Assembly (NCBI GenBank): GCA_964370835.1
Contig: CAYJLO010000101.1
Coordinates: forward strand, 1 to 8,808
Source of the DNA: CAYJAD01 sp964370835
GTDB lineage: Bacteria; Desulfobacterota; Desulfovibrionia; Desulfovibrionales; Desulfovibrionaceae
Length of the DNA stretch: 8,808 nt
Direction of reading: 5' to 3'
This document shows positions 1 to 5,896 of this stretch, piece after piece; position 1 is the first letter of the stretch; every line of letters starts with the position of its first letter. The notes under the pieces were generated by a model that was not told the DNA's origin, made no database searches, and saw nothing but the letters and a program-made list of their open reading frames with translations. Position numbers and translations under genes: made by a program.

Positions 1-147
1 GGTATTTGGAGTGAGCGTGCCTTTCTTAGAAACGAGTGGAAACACGTTTTTAAGCATCGACTAGTTATTAAAAAACTAACTGCCTGACCATAGGACATAC
101 CACTAAGCACGTCTAGGCTGCTAAACGCGCCTCAACCAAAGCACGAA
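1..147. other. Left-edge intergenic sequence, possibly with the 3' end of an upstream plus-strand gene
   Basis: No complete gene is visible here. Two plus-strand frames are open from the left edge: one reads about 28 codons to a TGA at 85-87, the other about 20 codons to a TAG at 62-64. Either could be the tail of a gene that begins outside the window, and the second reads slightly more like ordinary protein. The minus strand is broken by stops. The hairpin that follows at 148-178 would serve as a terminator for such an upstream gene. The stretch is too short to name a product. Confidence 0.25.
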
Positions 148-178
148 AAAGGCCCATGATGTGTTGTCATGGGCCTTT
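148..178. terminator. Bidirectional intrinsic terminator
   Basis: A perfect 12-bp inverted repeat (AAAGGCCCATGA at 148-159, TCATGGGCCTTT at 167-178) encloses a 7-base loop. On the minus strand the stem ends in a run of five T followed by CG, and it lies four bases beyond the stop codon of the enoyl-CoA hydratase gene. On the plus strand the stem is followed by the T-rich ATTTTATT. Both polarities therefore look functional, which fits convergent transcription of the hydratase gene and a plus-strand gene left of the window. Confidence 0.85.
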
Positions 179-181
179 ATT

Positions 182-1021
182 TTATTCAACGTCTTGAAGC
201 TTTATGAGCTGTTCATTGAAGCTGTGTTGATTGTCCATATTATTTTGGAAATCCGTTTCATAGGCCATGGTAAAACGCTTTATGGCAGGCGTTGTGCTGG
301 TGGCTTGGTAGAGCCAATACGCCTCCTCCTTAAGCGAATCCGCAATGGGTACATCTATGGAGGCATACACAGCCTTTTTACAAGCATTGATGGACTGAGC
401 AGGAAAACACGCTATACGCTCAGCCAAAGCCTGCACATAGGGGCCAATTTCATGAGGTTCCAAGGTTTTATTCACTGTGCCGTATTTTTCGGCCATGTCA
501 GCATCAAAATCTTGTCCACTTAAAATGATTTCCAAGGCCCTGCCAAGGCCCGTTTGCCGCGCCATGCGCGAAGCTCCGCCACCACAAGGTAAAATGCCCA
601 TGCCCACTTCCATTTGCATGAAAATGGCCTTGCCCCGTGCGGCAAATCGCATATCACAAGCCAAGGCAAATTCATGACCGCCACCGCGCGCATAGCCTTC
701 AATTTTGGCAATGGTGGCTTGAGGCAACTGCGAAATACGCTCCAAAGTGCTTTGCAAGTACAACAATTCCACATCCTCTCTGGGCACAGCTTGGGTGGAC
801 ATGTCTTTCAAAAAAGTAATATCGGCATGTGCCACAAAAATTTCCCGATGCGCCGACTGGAAAACCACCACCTTGATGGATTTGTCATTTTCTAAAATGT
901 CAGCTAAAGAATTGAGGTCATCCAACATGGCAATGCTCTGAATATTCACCGGGGGATTGTCAAAGGTGACGTGGGCAATGCCTTGTGCGCTTTCAACGCG
1001 AAATGTGGAGTACAAAGTCAT
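182..1021 (-). CDS. Enoyl-CoA hydratase/isomerase (crotonase) family protein
   Basis: A 279-residue protein with a single crotonase fold, expected to act in the cytoplasm on an acyl-CoA thioester, most likely by hydrating a 2-enoyl-CoA. The N-terminal strand is followed by FDNPPVN (20-26) and an oxyanion-hole segment FVAHADI (62-68). The family core IEGYARGGGHEFALACD spans 107-123. By alignment with rat mitochondrial enoyl-CoA hydratase, the two catalytic glutamates (E144 and E164 there) correspond to E117 and E138 here, so hydratase chemistry is plausible. Their spacing is 21 rather than 20 residues, which implies a one-residue insertion. The start is supported by AAGGAG at 1033-1028, six bases before the ATG. 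It is a single-gene unit, divergent from the reductase gene, with no neighbouring beta-oxidation genes, so the substrate cannot be inferred. A non-hydratase crotonase such as a dehydratase or decarboxylase remains possible. Confidence 0.9.
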   Translation of the reverse strand: MTLYSTFRVESAQGIAHVTFDNPPVNIQSIAMLDDLNSLADILENDKSIKVVVFQSAHREIFVAHADITFLKDMSTQAVPREDVELLYLQSTLERISQLPQATIAKIEGYARGGGHEFALACDMRFAARGKAIFMQMEVGMGILPCGGGASRMARQTGLGRALEIILSGQDFDADMAEKYGTVNKTLEPHEIGPYVQALAERIACFPAQSINACKKAVYASIDVPIADSLKEEAYWLYQATSTTPAIKRFTMAYETDFQNNMDNQHSFNEQLIKLQDVE

Positions 1022-1040
1022 ACATCTCTCCTTCAGGGGT

Positions 1041-1070
1041 TACATATTTTCGTAAGACTTGGCATATAAT
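1041..1070 (+). promoter_or_regulatory. Candidate promoter for the reductase-methyltransferase unit
   Basis: A perfect -10 hexamer TATAAT lies at 1065-1070, with only a poor -35 (TACATA at 1041-1046, 18-base spacer) and no extended -10 TG. Transcription from here would give a leader of about 120 bases before the ATG at 1196. A second candidate closer to the gene is TTCACA (1149-1154), 17 bases, AATATT (1172-1177), which would leave a very short leader. The sequence alone does not say which is used. Confidence 0.35.
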
Positions 1071-1195
1071 ACAAATTCCGAATGGACACACAAGGGACAA
1101 AAAAACGCAAAATCAGTTTCTTAACTACAAAAAGTTTTAGTAAAGAGCTTCACACCACATACAAGCAAAAAAATATTTTTTCACATGAGGTAATT

Positions 1196-1726
1196 ATGGC
1201 CAATCATATTTTCATGGGCATGTCCCTAGATGGGTATATAGCAGACAAAAATAACAGCGTGGAATGGCTCAATGCCTATCCACAAGATGACGGCCCAGAA
1301 GCGCCTTTCACGCTTTTCATGGAAAGCATGGACGCCATCATCATGGGGCGAAGCACCTTTGAAATGGTGCATTCCTTTGGCGTATGGCCCTACACCAAGC
1401 CCGTCATTGTGCTCAGCTCCACCCTCACTTCTTTGCCCGAAGGCTATGAAGGCAAGGCCACGTTGAGTCAAGATGGCGTTAAAGATGTACTTCTCAACGC
1501 ATTCCGCAAGGGCTACAAAGAATTATACATCGATGGCGGCAAGGTGGTGCGTAGCTTTTTGGCTCTCGACCTCATCGACAGCATGACCATCACCCAAGTG
1601 CCCGTACTTTTGGGCGGTGGTGTATCGCTCTTTGGTGAACTCTCCCATGCCCTCAAATTTAACCACATTCACACCCAAGTACTGGACGGTGGCCTAGTCA
1701 TGAGCGGCTACATGCGCAAGAGGTAA
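1196..1726 (+). CDS. Dihydrofolate reductase family protein (RibD C-terminal-like domain)
   Basis: A 176-residue single-domain protein of the RibD_C/DHFR-fold superfamily, whose members are usually NAD(P)H-dependent cytoplasmic reductases. Visible family features are the N-terminal strand and loop MGMSLDGYIAD (7-17), the acidic and tryptophan segment VEWLN (22-26), the helix-capping IIMGRSTFE (48-56), the strand and loop KPVIVLSST (68-76), and the cofactor-binding YIDGGKVVRSFL (111-122) followed by PVLLGGGVSLF (136-146). It lacks the deaminase domain of full RibD and is more like the small YwjB/YyaP-type proteins, whose substrates are mostly unknown. The frame stays open upstream to an ATG at 1082, but that ATG has no ribosome site. 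The ATG at 1196 has GAGG at 1187-1190 with a five-base spacer, and the family alignment begins there. The stop is two bases from the next start, so the pair is probably co-translated. Confidence 0.87.
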   Translation: MANHIFMGMSLDGYIADKNNSVEWLNAYPQDDGPEAPFTLFMESMDAIIMGRSTFEMVHSFGVWPYTKPVIVLSSTLTSLPEGYEGKATLSQDGVKDVLLNAFRKGYKELYIDGGKVVRSFLALDLIDSMTITQVPVLLGGGVSLFGELSHALKFNHIHTQVLDGGLVMSGYMRKR

Positions 1727-1728
1727 AT

Positions 1729-2460
1729 ATGGATAAGGACATGCAACTTTATTATGATTATACCATTTCCCCTTTGGGGCAGGTATTTTATCATACAGCG
1801 TGGGAGCAATTACAGCATATTACGCAGAAAAAAGTGCTGGATTTTGGCTCGGGATTTGCCTTTACTTCAGAGTTTTTGGCGCACAACAACACGGTGCTGG
1901 CCCTAGAAAAAGACGCCAGCATGATTGCCGCCGCCAAGAAAGCGGAGAACTTTGAACAAATGCAAGGGGATTTAAGCACCCTCGACGCCATGCCCAAAGA
2001 AAGCTTTGACGTGGTGCTGTGTCATATGGTTTTGGAATTTGTGGACAATGCGCCGCAAATCATACAAAGCCTACTTCGCGTGCTGAAAAAAGGCGGCGTG
2101 CTCTCCATTATCCGTCACAATAGAGCCGGACGCATCATACAAGCTCTGGTACAAGAAACAGACTTTGCCGCAACCCACGCCCTCATGGACGGCGGACATG
2201 CCTATTCCAGTGCCTTTGGTGACATTAAGTATTATGATAATGAAGATATATTACGCTGGGCCCATACGGACAATTCCGAGAATAGCGTCAGTATAGAATC
2301 AGTGCAGGGCATTCGCGCCATGGCTAGCTTACACAGCCGCGCCGTGCAGAATCAAGAAGGTTGGGTGAAAGATATGCTCGCCATGGAAAAACGCTTACTT
2401 AAAGACCCTGCTTTTATAAACATAGCCTATTTTAATCATGTTTTTTTGCGGAAGAAGTAA
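1729..2460 (+). CDS. Class I SAM-dependent methyltransferase, CmoM/SmtA-like
   Basis: A 243-residue cytoplasmic methyltransferase with a Rossmann-like fold. Motif I is VLDFGSGFA (36-44). The acidic ribose-contacting position is probably E60 in VLALEKD. Motif IV is FDVVLCHMVLEFV (93-105), and the post-motif helix and strand are LLRVLKKGGVLSII (115-128). From recall, the motif IV to V region and the C-terminal stretch (about 212-243) resemble Escherichia coli CmoM (formerly SmtA), which methylates the carboxymethoxy group of cmo5U34 in tRNA. Other small-molecule methyltransferases share this fold, so the substrate is unproven and no symbol is given. Its ribosome site AAGAGG (1718-1723) lies inside the end of the reductase gene and abuts its TAA, a layout typical of translational coupling. 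The gene ends at the convergent hairpin region. A later in-frame ATG at 1741 lacks a properly spaced ribosome site. Confidence 0.85.
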   Translation: MDKDMQLYYDYTISPLGQVFYHTAWEQLQHITQKKVLDFGSGFAFTSEFLAHNNTVLALEKDASMIAAAKKAENFEQMQGDLSTLDAMPKESFDVVLCHMVLEFVDNAPQIIQSLLRVLKKGGVLSIIRHNRAGRIIQALVQETDFAATHALMDGGHAYSSAFGDIKYYDNEDILRWAHTDNSENSVSIESVQGIRAMASLHSRAVQNQEGWVKDMLAMEKRLLKDPAFINIAYFNHVFLRKK

Positions 2461-2661
2461 GAAAGCGCCATTTAACATTCACATTGCGGCAAAATATTCA
2501 TTTGAAAGGCAGTCCCCATCGCCATTAAAGCTTTTTGGAGGCCTACCCCAAGGGCGCATGGCGTTCCCGTTAGCGAGTCTTCGAGCTTTACGGAAATAGA
2601 GAGTAACGCGGTTTGGGGGACCTTTTCTTCAGAAAAGGTTCCCCAAGAAAAACTTCACTAA
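2461..2661. other. Convergent intergenic region with structured element
   Basis: About 200 bases separate the 3' ends of the methyltransferase gene (plus) and cobA-hemD (minus). I see no plausible gene in it. The left part (2461-2525) shows no recognisable feature. From about 2530 the sequence becomes rich in short inverted repeats: an AGGCCT palindrome at 2538-2543, CCCCAA at 2545-2550 that could pair with TTGGGG at 2613-2618, GCGTT with AACGC flanking the middle, and the strong hairpin at 2613-2646. The whole right part may be one dispersed structured repeat. Confidence 0.5.
2613..2646. terminator. Strong hairpin between convergent genes, possible terminator lacking a U-tract
   Basis: A 15-bp stem (TTGGGGGACCTTTTC at 2613-2627 with GAAAAGGTTCCCCAA at 2632-2646) closes on the tetraloop TTCA. 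The only imperfection is a G-T pair. It begins 15 bases beyond the cobA-hemD stop codon. Neither strand has a proper T-run after the stem: the plus strand continues GAAAAAC and the minus strand continues CCGCG. It therefore does not match a textbook intrinsic terminator. It may still halt or stabilise both convergent transcripts, and it resembles hairpin repeats I associate with Desulfovibrionaceae intergenic regions. Confidence 0.55.
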
Positions 2662-4179
2662 CTAGACATCTTCCTTACCAAACACTTCCACCAAGGTATC
2701 CACCAAGGCAGGTATGGTGTAATCCTCTGGTTGAATATGGCAAGGCAATCCATGACTTTCCAAGGTTTTGGCAGTGATGGGGCCAATGGCAGCCAGTTGC
2801 ACTTCAGGATGCTTTTTCAAAGTCTCTGCATCCACCAAGGAAAGGAAATTATCCACCGTGGAGGAAGAACCAAAGGTCACGCAATGCAATTGCCCTGCGG
2901 CTAAGGCTTCCATGACCTCATCCTTGCGAGCACCGGCGGGCTTGGTTTCGTACACGGGTAAAATATCCACCGTGGCACCGGCTTCGCGCAAGGCTTCCGG
3001 TAACACTTCACGGGCTTCCATGGCGCGGGGGATAAGAATTCTTTGCCCCTTCATGCCCATTTGCAACATGCCTTCCACCACACCTTCTGCCACATAACGT
3101 GCAGGGATGAAGTCTGGCTCTATGCCGCGCTCACGTAAAATATCGGCGGTGGCTGGACCGATGGCCGCCACTTTTTTGCCAAAGATGGCGCGAGAATCCA
3201 AACCATGCTTGTGCAAACGCTTCCAGAAATGCTTCACGCCGTTCACAGAAGTGAACACCAACCACTGATAGCTATCCAAGGCTTCAATGGCCGCGTCCAC
3301 GGCACTGAAATCTGTGAGTTCATGAATTTCAATGGTGGGGAATTGGATGACGTGAGCGCCAAGCTCTGCCAAGGACTGTGCAAGGCCACTGGCTTGCTCA
3401 CGAGCGCGGGTCACCACAATGCCTTTACCAAGCAAGGGCTTTTGCTCAAACCAGTTGAGCTTATCGCGCAAGGATACCACATGCCCCACCACAATGACAG
3501 AGGGATTGGTGAAGCCTTGTTTTTGGCTTTCTTCATATAAGGTATCAAGGGTTGCCACCAAGGAGCGATGATGCGCCGTGGTGCCCCAATGCACAAGGGC
3601 GGCTGGGGTGCTGGCGTCCATGCCGGCGGCCATGAGATTCTTGGTGATTTCGGGCAAATTTTTCATGCCCATGACAAAAACCAAGGTGGAGGCAGATTTG
3701 GCCAAAGCATCCCAATTGTGCACAGAACCGGGCTTATCGGGATTTTCATGACCGGTGATGAGGGTCACGGACGATGCAAAAGAGCGATGCGTCAGCGGAA
3801 TACCGGCATAGGCTGGGCCGGCGATGGTGCTGGAAATGCCGGGCACTTCTTCAAAGGGAACGCCGGCTTCGAGCAACTCTTCGGCTTCTTCGCCGCCGCG
3901 TCCAAAGATGTAAGGATCGCCGCCTTTAAGACGTGCCACCACTTTGCCTTCCTTGGCTTTTTCAATGATAAGAGCATTGATGCCATCTTGAGGTAAGGCG
4001 TGATTATTGGCGCGTTTACCCACATAAATGAGCTCTGCGTCTTTACGCGCAAAGTTCAGCATGCCGGCATTGGCAAGGGCGTCATACACAACAACATCGG
4101 CCTTTTCTAAAATGGCCTTTCCCTTAAGGGTAAGCAAGCCCATATCACCAGGGCCGGCTCCTATTAAATATACTTTCAT
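2662..4179 (-). CDS. cobA-hemD: Bifunctional uroporphyrinogen-III C-methyltransferase / uroporphyrinogen-III synthase
   Basis: A 505-residue cytoplasmic fusion enzyme. Residues 1 to about 240 are the SAM-dependent methyltransferase (SUMT), which converts uroporphyrinogen III to precorrin-2: YLIGAGPGDMGLLTLKG (4-20), VVVYDALAN (29-37), VARLKGGDPYIFGRGGEE (81-98), VPGISS (112-117), AYAGIPLTHR (123-132) and ITGHE (141-145). Residues about 250-500 are the HemD synthase, which cyclises hydroxymethylbilane with inversion of ring D: VVTRAREQ (255-262), LVFTSVNGV (307-315), VAAIGPATA (337-345), TFGSSSTVDNF (435-445) and AIGPITAKTLESHG (464-477). Both halves look complete. Precorrin-2 feeds siroheme, cobalamin and, in sulfate reducers, siroheme-dependent haem synthesis. 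Such fusions are known in Desulfovibrio and some Clostridia. The ATG overlaps the TAA of pepA in TAATG, with GAGG (4192-4189) nine bases upstream inside pepA, so it is probably translated by coupling from the shared mRNA. No cobalamin riboswitch is visible. Confidence 0.95.
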   Translation of the reverse strand: MKVYLIGAGPGDMGLLTLKGKAILEKADVVVYDALANAGMLNFARKDAELIYVGKRANNHALPQDGINALIIEKAKEGKVVARLKGGDPYIFGRGGEEAEELLEAGVPFEEVPGISSTIAGPAYAGIPLTHRSFASSVTLITGHENPDKPGSVHNWDALAKSASTLVFVMGMKNLPEITKNLMAAGMDASTPAALVHWGTTAHHRSLVATLDTLYEESQKQGFTNPSVIVVGHVVSLRDKLNWFEQKPLLGKGIVVTRAREQASGLAQSLAELGAHVIQFPTIEIHELTDFSAVDAAIEALDSYQWLVFTSVNGVKHFWKRLHKHGLDSRAIFGKKVAAIGPATADILRERGIEPDFIPARYVAEGVVEGMLQMGMKGQRILIPRAMEAREVLPEALREAGATVDILPVYETKPAGARKDEVMEALAAGQLHCVTFGSSSTVDNFLSLVDAETLKKHPEVQLAAIGPITAKTLESHGLPCHIQPEDYTIPALVDTLVEVFGKEDV

Positions 4180-5681
4180 TAGATGGTGCCTCGTACAAGT
4201 TCAATTAAGGTGCGCACGCCAAAACCAATGGCGCCCACGGGGGCAAGGGGGGTCTTTTTAAAGCCCCAATCGGTGCCGGCTATATCCAAATGCGCCCAAC
4301 GTGTGCCTTCGTTGATGAAGGCCTTCAAATACAATGCGGCGGAAATGGCGCCGCCTTCGCGGGCTCCCATATGGGCAATGTCGGCCACATCGCTTTTAAG
4401 CCCTTCGCTGTAAGAATCCCAAAGGGGTAAGGGCCAAAAATTATCACCCACCGTGCCGCCTATGGACATGATTTCGTCCTTAAGGGCGTCATCATCAGTG
4501 AAAAGTCCTGCCACTTCGGTGCCCAGAGCCACGGCGCACGCGCCTGTGAGGGTGGCAATGTCCACCATGAAGGCTGGCGTATAGTTTTGCTGGGCATACG
4601 TAAGGGCGTCGCATAAAGCCAAGCGGCCTTCAGCATCGGTGTTTAAAATTTCCACGGTCTTTCCAGAAAGGGATGTCACCACATCACCGGGGCGCATGGC
4701 GGAGCCGCTGGGCATATTTTCCGCACAAGCCAAAATGGCCACCACACGACGCTCCAGCATATTTTGTCCAATGCCATGCATGGCTCCCACCACGGCGGCG
4801 GCGCCGGACATATCGCTCTTCATATGATGCATATTGGTGGCAGGCTTTAAGCTAATGCCGCCGGAATCAAAGGTGAGTCCTTTGCCCACCAAGATGATGG
4901 GATCTTCATTTTCATGGCCTGCAGGGGCATGCTCCATGACCACAAGGCAACTTTGCTGGGCAGAGCCTGCGCCCACGGCCAGCAAGGTATTGCAACCCAT
5001 TTGCGTGAGGGCTTCTTCATCGTGCACAGTGCATTTCATGCCATGTTCGGCGCACATTTTTTGTGCAGCCTCAGCCAAGGCCATGGGAGTCAAAATATTG
5101 GGCGGTGTATTGGCCAACGTACGAGCCATGACCACACTGGCAGCGGCGCGTTCTCCGCGTCTGGCGGCGCCATGCTCGGCGTCGGGCACATGTTCTTCGC
5201 TAAAACCAAGGCCAAGCCAGAGGGGATCGGCTTTTTCTTCGGCATCGGCTTTGCGCAAAGAACTAAAGCGGTACAAAGACACCAAGGCGGCGTAGATGCT
5301 TTCTTCCACAAGGCGCACACCATTGCCGGGCAATTGTTGTAAAGCCGGTACAGGAAGTAAGATGGACTCCAAGCCAAGCTCGCGGCAACGGGCCACGGCA
5401 CTGGCTACGCCCTTACGCAAGGTTTGCAAGCTAAACTTATCGCGCTCGCCAAGGCCAATGGCCAATACGCGCGGAATATCTTGCTCGGGATGCCCATGAA
5501 AAAGTGCCAATTCACCGGCTTTTCCGGCAAAATCTCTGCGACCCGGTGCAATGCTAAACCAAGGGCTGGCTTCTTCCATTTCGGGGCAAAGGGCGGCTGG
5601 GTCTTCCCCTTTATGTGCAAAGGCAAGCATGACGGAGGCCTTCCAAAGCTTGGGGCCACCTGCTTGAAAACGTATATCCAT
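4179..5681 (-). CDS. pepA: Leucyl aminopeptidase (peptidase family M17)
   Basis: A 500-residue cytosolic metallo-aminopeptidase, close to the 503 residues of Escherichia coli PepA and normally hexameric with two metal ions per subunit. It removes N-terminal residues, favouring leucine, from peptides. All expected catalytic positions are present when aligned with bovine lens leucine aminopeptidase: metal ligands K267, D272, D290, D349 and E351, and catalytic K279 and R353. The signature NTDAEGRLALCDALTYA occupies 347-363; VGKGLTFDSGGISLKP (265-280) and MKSDMSGAAAV (287-297) hold the other ligands. The C-terminal RWAHLDIAGTDW (461-472) is also typical. The N-terminal domain (about 1-160) is divergent, as is usual in the family. 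AAGGAG (5694-5689) is seven bases before the ATG. It is the first gene of an operon with cobA-hemD, driven by the promoter at 5719-5747. PepA homologues in enterics also bind DNA, but nothing here shows that role. Confidence 0.95.
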   Translation of the reverse strand: MDIRFQAGGPKLWKASVMLAFAHKGEDPAALCPEMEEASPWFSIAPGRRDFAGKAGELALFHGHPEQDIPRVLAIGLGERDKFSLQTLRKGVASAVARCRELGLESILLPVPALQQLPGNGVRLVEESIYAALVSLYRFSSLRKADAEEKADPLWLGLGFSEEHVPDAEHGAARRGERAAASVVMARTLANTPPNILTPMALAEAAQKMCAEHGMKCTVHDEEALTQMGCNTLLAVGAGSAQQSCLVVMEHAPAGHENEDPIILVGKGLTFDSGGISLKPATNMHHMKSDMSGAAAVVGAMHGIGQNMLERRVVAILACAENMPSGSAMRPGDVVTSLSGKTVEILNTDAEGRLALCDALTYAQQNYTPAFMVDIATLTGACAVALGTEVAGLFTDDDALKDEIMSIGGTVGDNFWPLPLWDSYSEGLKSDVADIAHMGAREGGAISAALYLKAFINEGTRWAHLDIAGTDWGFKKTPLAPVGAIGFGVRTLIELVRGTI

Positions 5682-5718
5682 GGTAATACTCCTTACAGCT
5701 GTTCAAAAAAAGTGCTCC

Positions 5719-5747
5719 AGTGTACGCGCACTCGTCCTTTTTGCCAA
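5719..5747 (-). promoter_or_regulatory. Sigma-70-type promoter for pepA-cobA-hemD
   Basis: Read on the minus strand, TTGGCA (5747-5742) is separated by exactly 17 bases from TACACT (5724-5719). Both hexamers are close to consensus. The start point would fall near 5712, giving a leader of about 30 bases that contains the pepA ribosome site. This is the best-formed promoter in the window. Confidence 0.65.
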
Positions 5748-5860
5748 GCGTTAAAAGAGCAGGTTTTACGGTGGTAAAAAGGTCATGAGATGCATCCAAG
5801 CCCTAACGTTTTGCCCCATAAAGAATATTTCTTAGCAGATTACTCGTTTCGTATCCTAAA

Positions 5861-5875
5861 CGCCTTGACAAGGCG
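5861..5875. promoter_or_regulatory. Perfect palindrome upstream of marR, candidate operator
   Basis: CGCCTTG (5861-5867) and CAAGGCG (5869-5875) form a perfect 7-bp inverted repeat around one central A. The palindrome contains TTGACA (5865-5870), a consensus -35 hexamer, and its right edge runs into the ribosome site of the marR gene. MarR-family proteins often bind palindromes of the TTG...CAA type next to their own promoter, so autoregulation is a reasonable inference. In RNA the outer five pairs could form a small hairpin that hides part of the ribosome site. Confidence 0.45.
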
Positions 5876-5878
5876 GAG
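5871..5878 (+). promoter_or_regulatory. Ribosome binding site that favours a TTG start for marR
   Basis: AGGCGGAG at 5871-5878, with the core GGAG at 5875-5878, sits four bases before TTG at 5883. The alternative in-frame ATG at 5901 has only AT-rich sequence without any Shine-Dalgarno match in the preceding 20 bases. This supports TTG as the start unless the mRNA begins right at 5898-5901. Confidence 0.5.
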
Positions 5879-5880
5879 AT

Positions 5881-5896
5881 AGTTGTTTAATCAACT
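5881..5896. promoter_or_regulatory. Imperfect palindrome over the marR start, candidate MarR operator
   Basis: AGTTG (5881-5885) and CAACT (5892-5896) flank TTTAAT. The central TTAA is also symmetric, so 14 of 16 positions obey the dyad. The shape GTTG-N6-CAAC is close to known MarR-family sites, for example the GTTGA-N5-TCAAC motif bound by MexR. The centre contains TTTAAT (5886-5891), a -10-like hexamer only 15 bases from the TTGACA of the neighbouring palindrome. Binding here would block both transcription and access to the start codon. Confidence 0.45.

Noticed and set aside
1082..1195. In-frame 38-codon extension of the reductase gene from an ATG at 1082
   Set aside because: No ribosome site precedes that ATG, the added residues are lysine-rich and unlike the family N terminus, and the ATG at 1196 has a well-spaced GAGG.
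2461..2661. Small gene or small RNA in the convergent gap
   Set aside because: No open frame with a ribosome site and no promoter pair was seen; the structure there is better described as a hairpin repeat or terminator-like element.
3568..3996. 142-residue open frame antisense to cobA-hemD
   Set aside because: It is Gly/His/Phe-rich, as expected for the reverse of a coding frame, and lies within a complete enzyme gene.
4180..4260. Possible cobalamin riboswitch or separate promoter before cobA-hemD
   Set aside because: The upstream bases are pepA coding sequence and show no B12-box-like element or convincing promoter hexamers.
4834..5342. Two long overlapping plus-strand open frames inside pepA
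   Set aside because: They are shadows of the pepA codons, which carry every catalytic residue of family M17.
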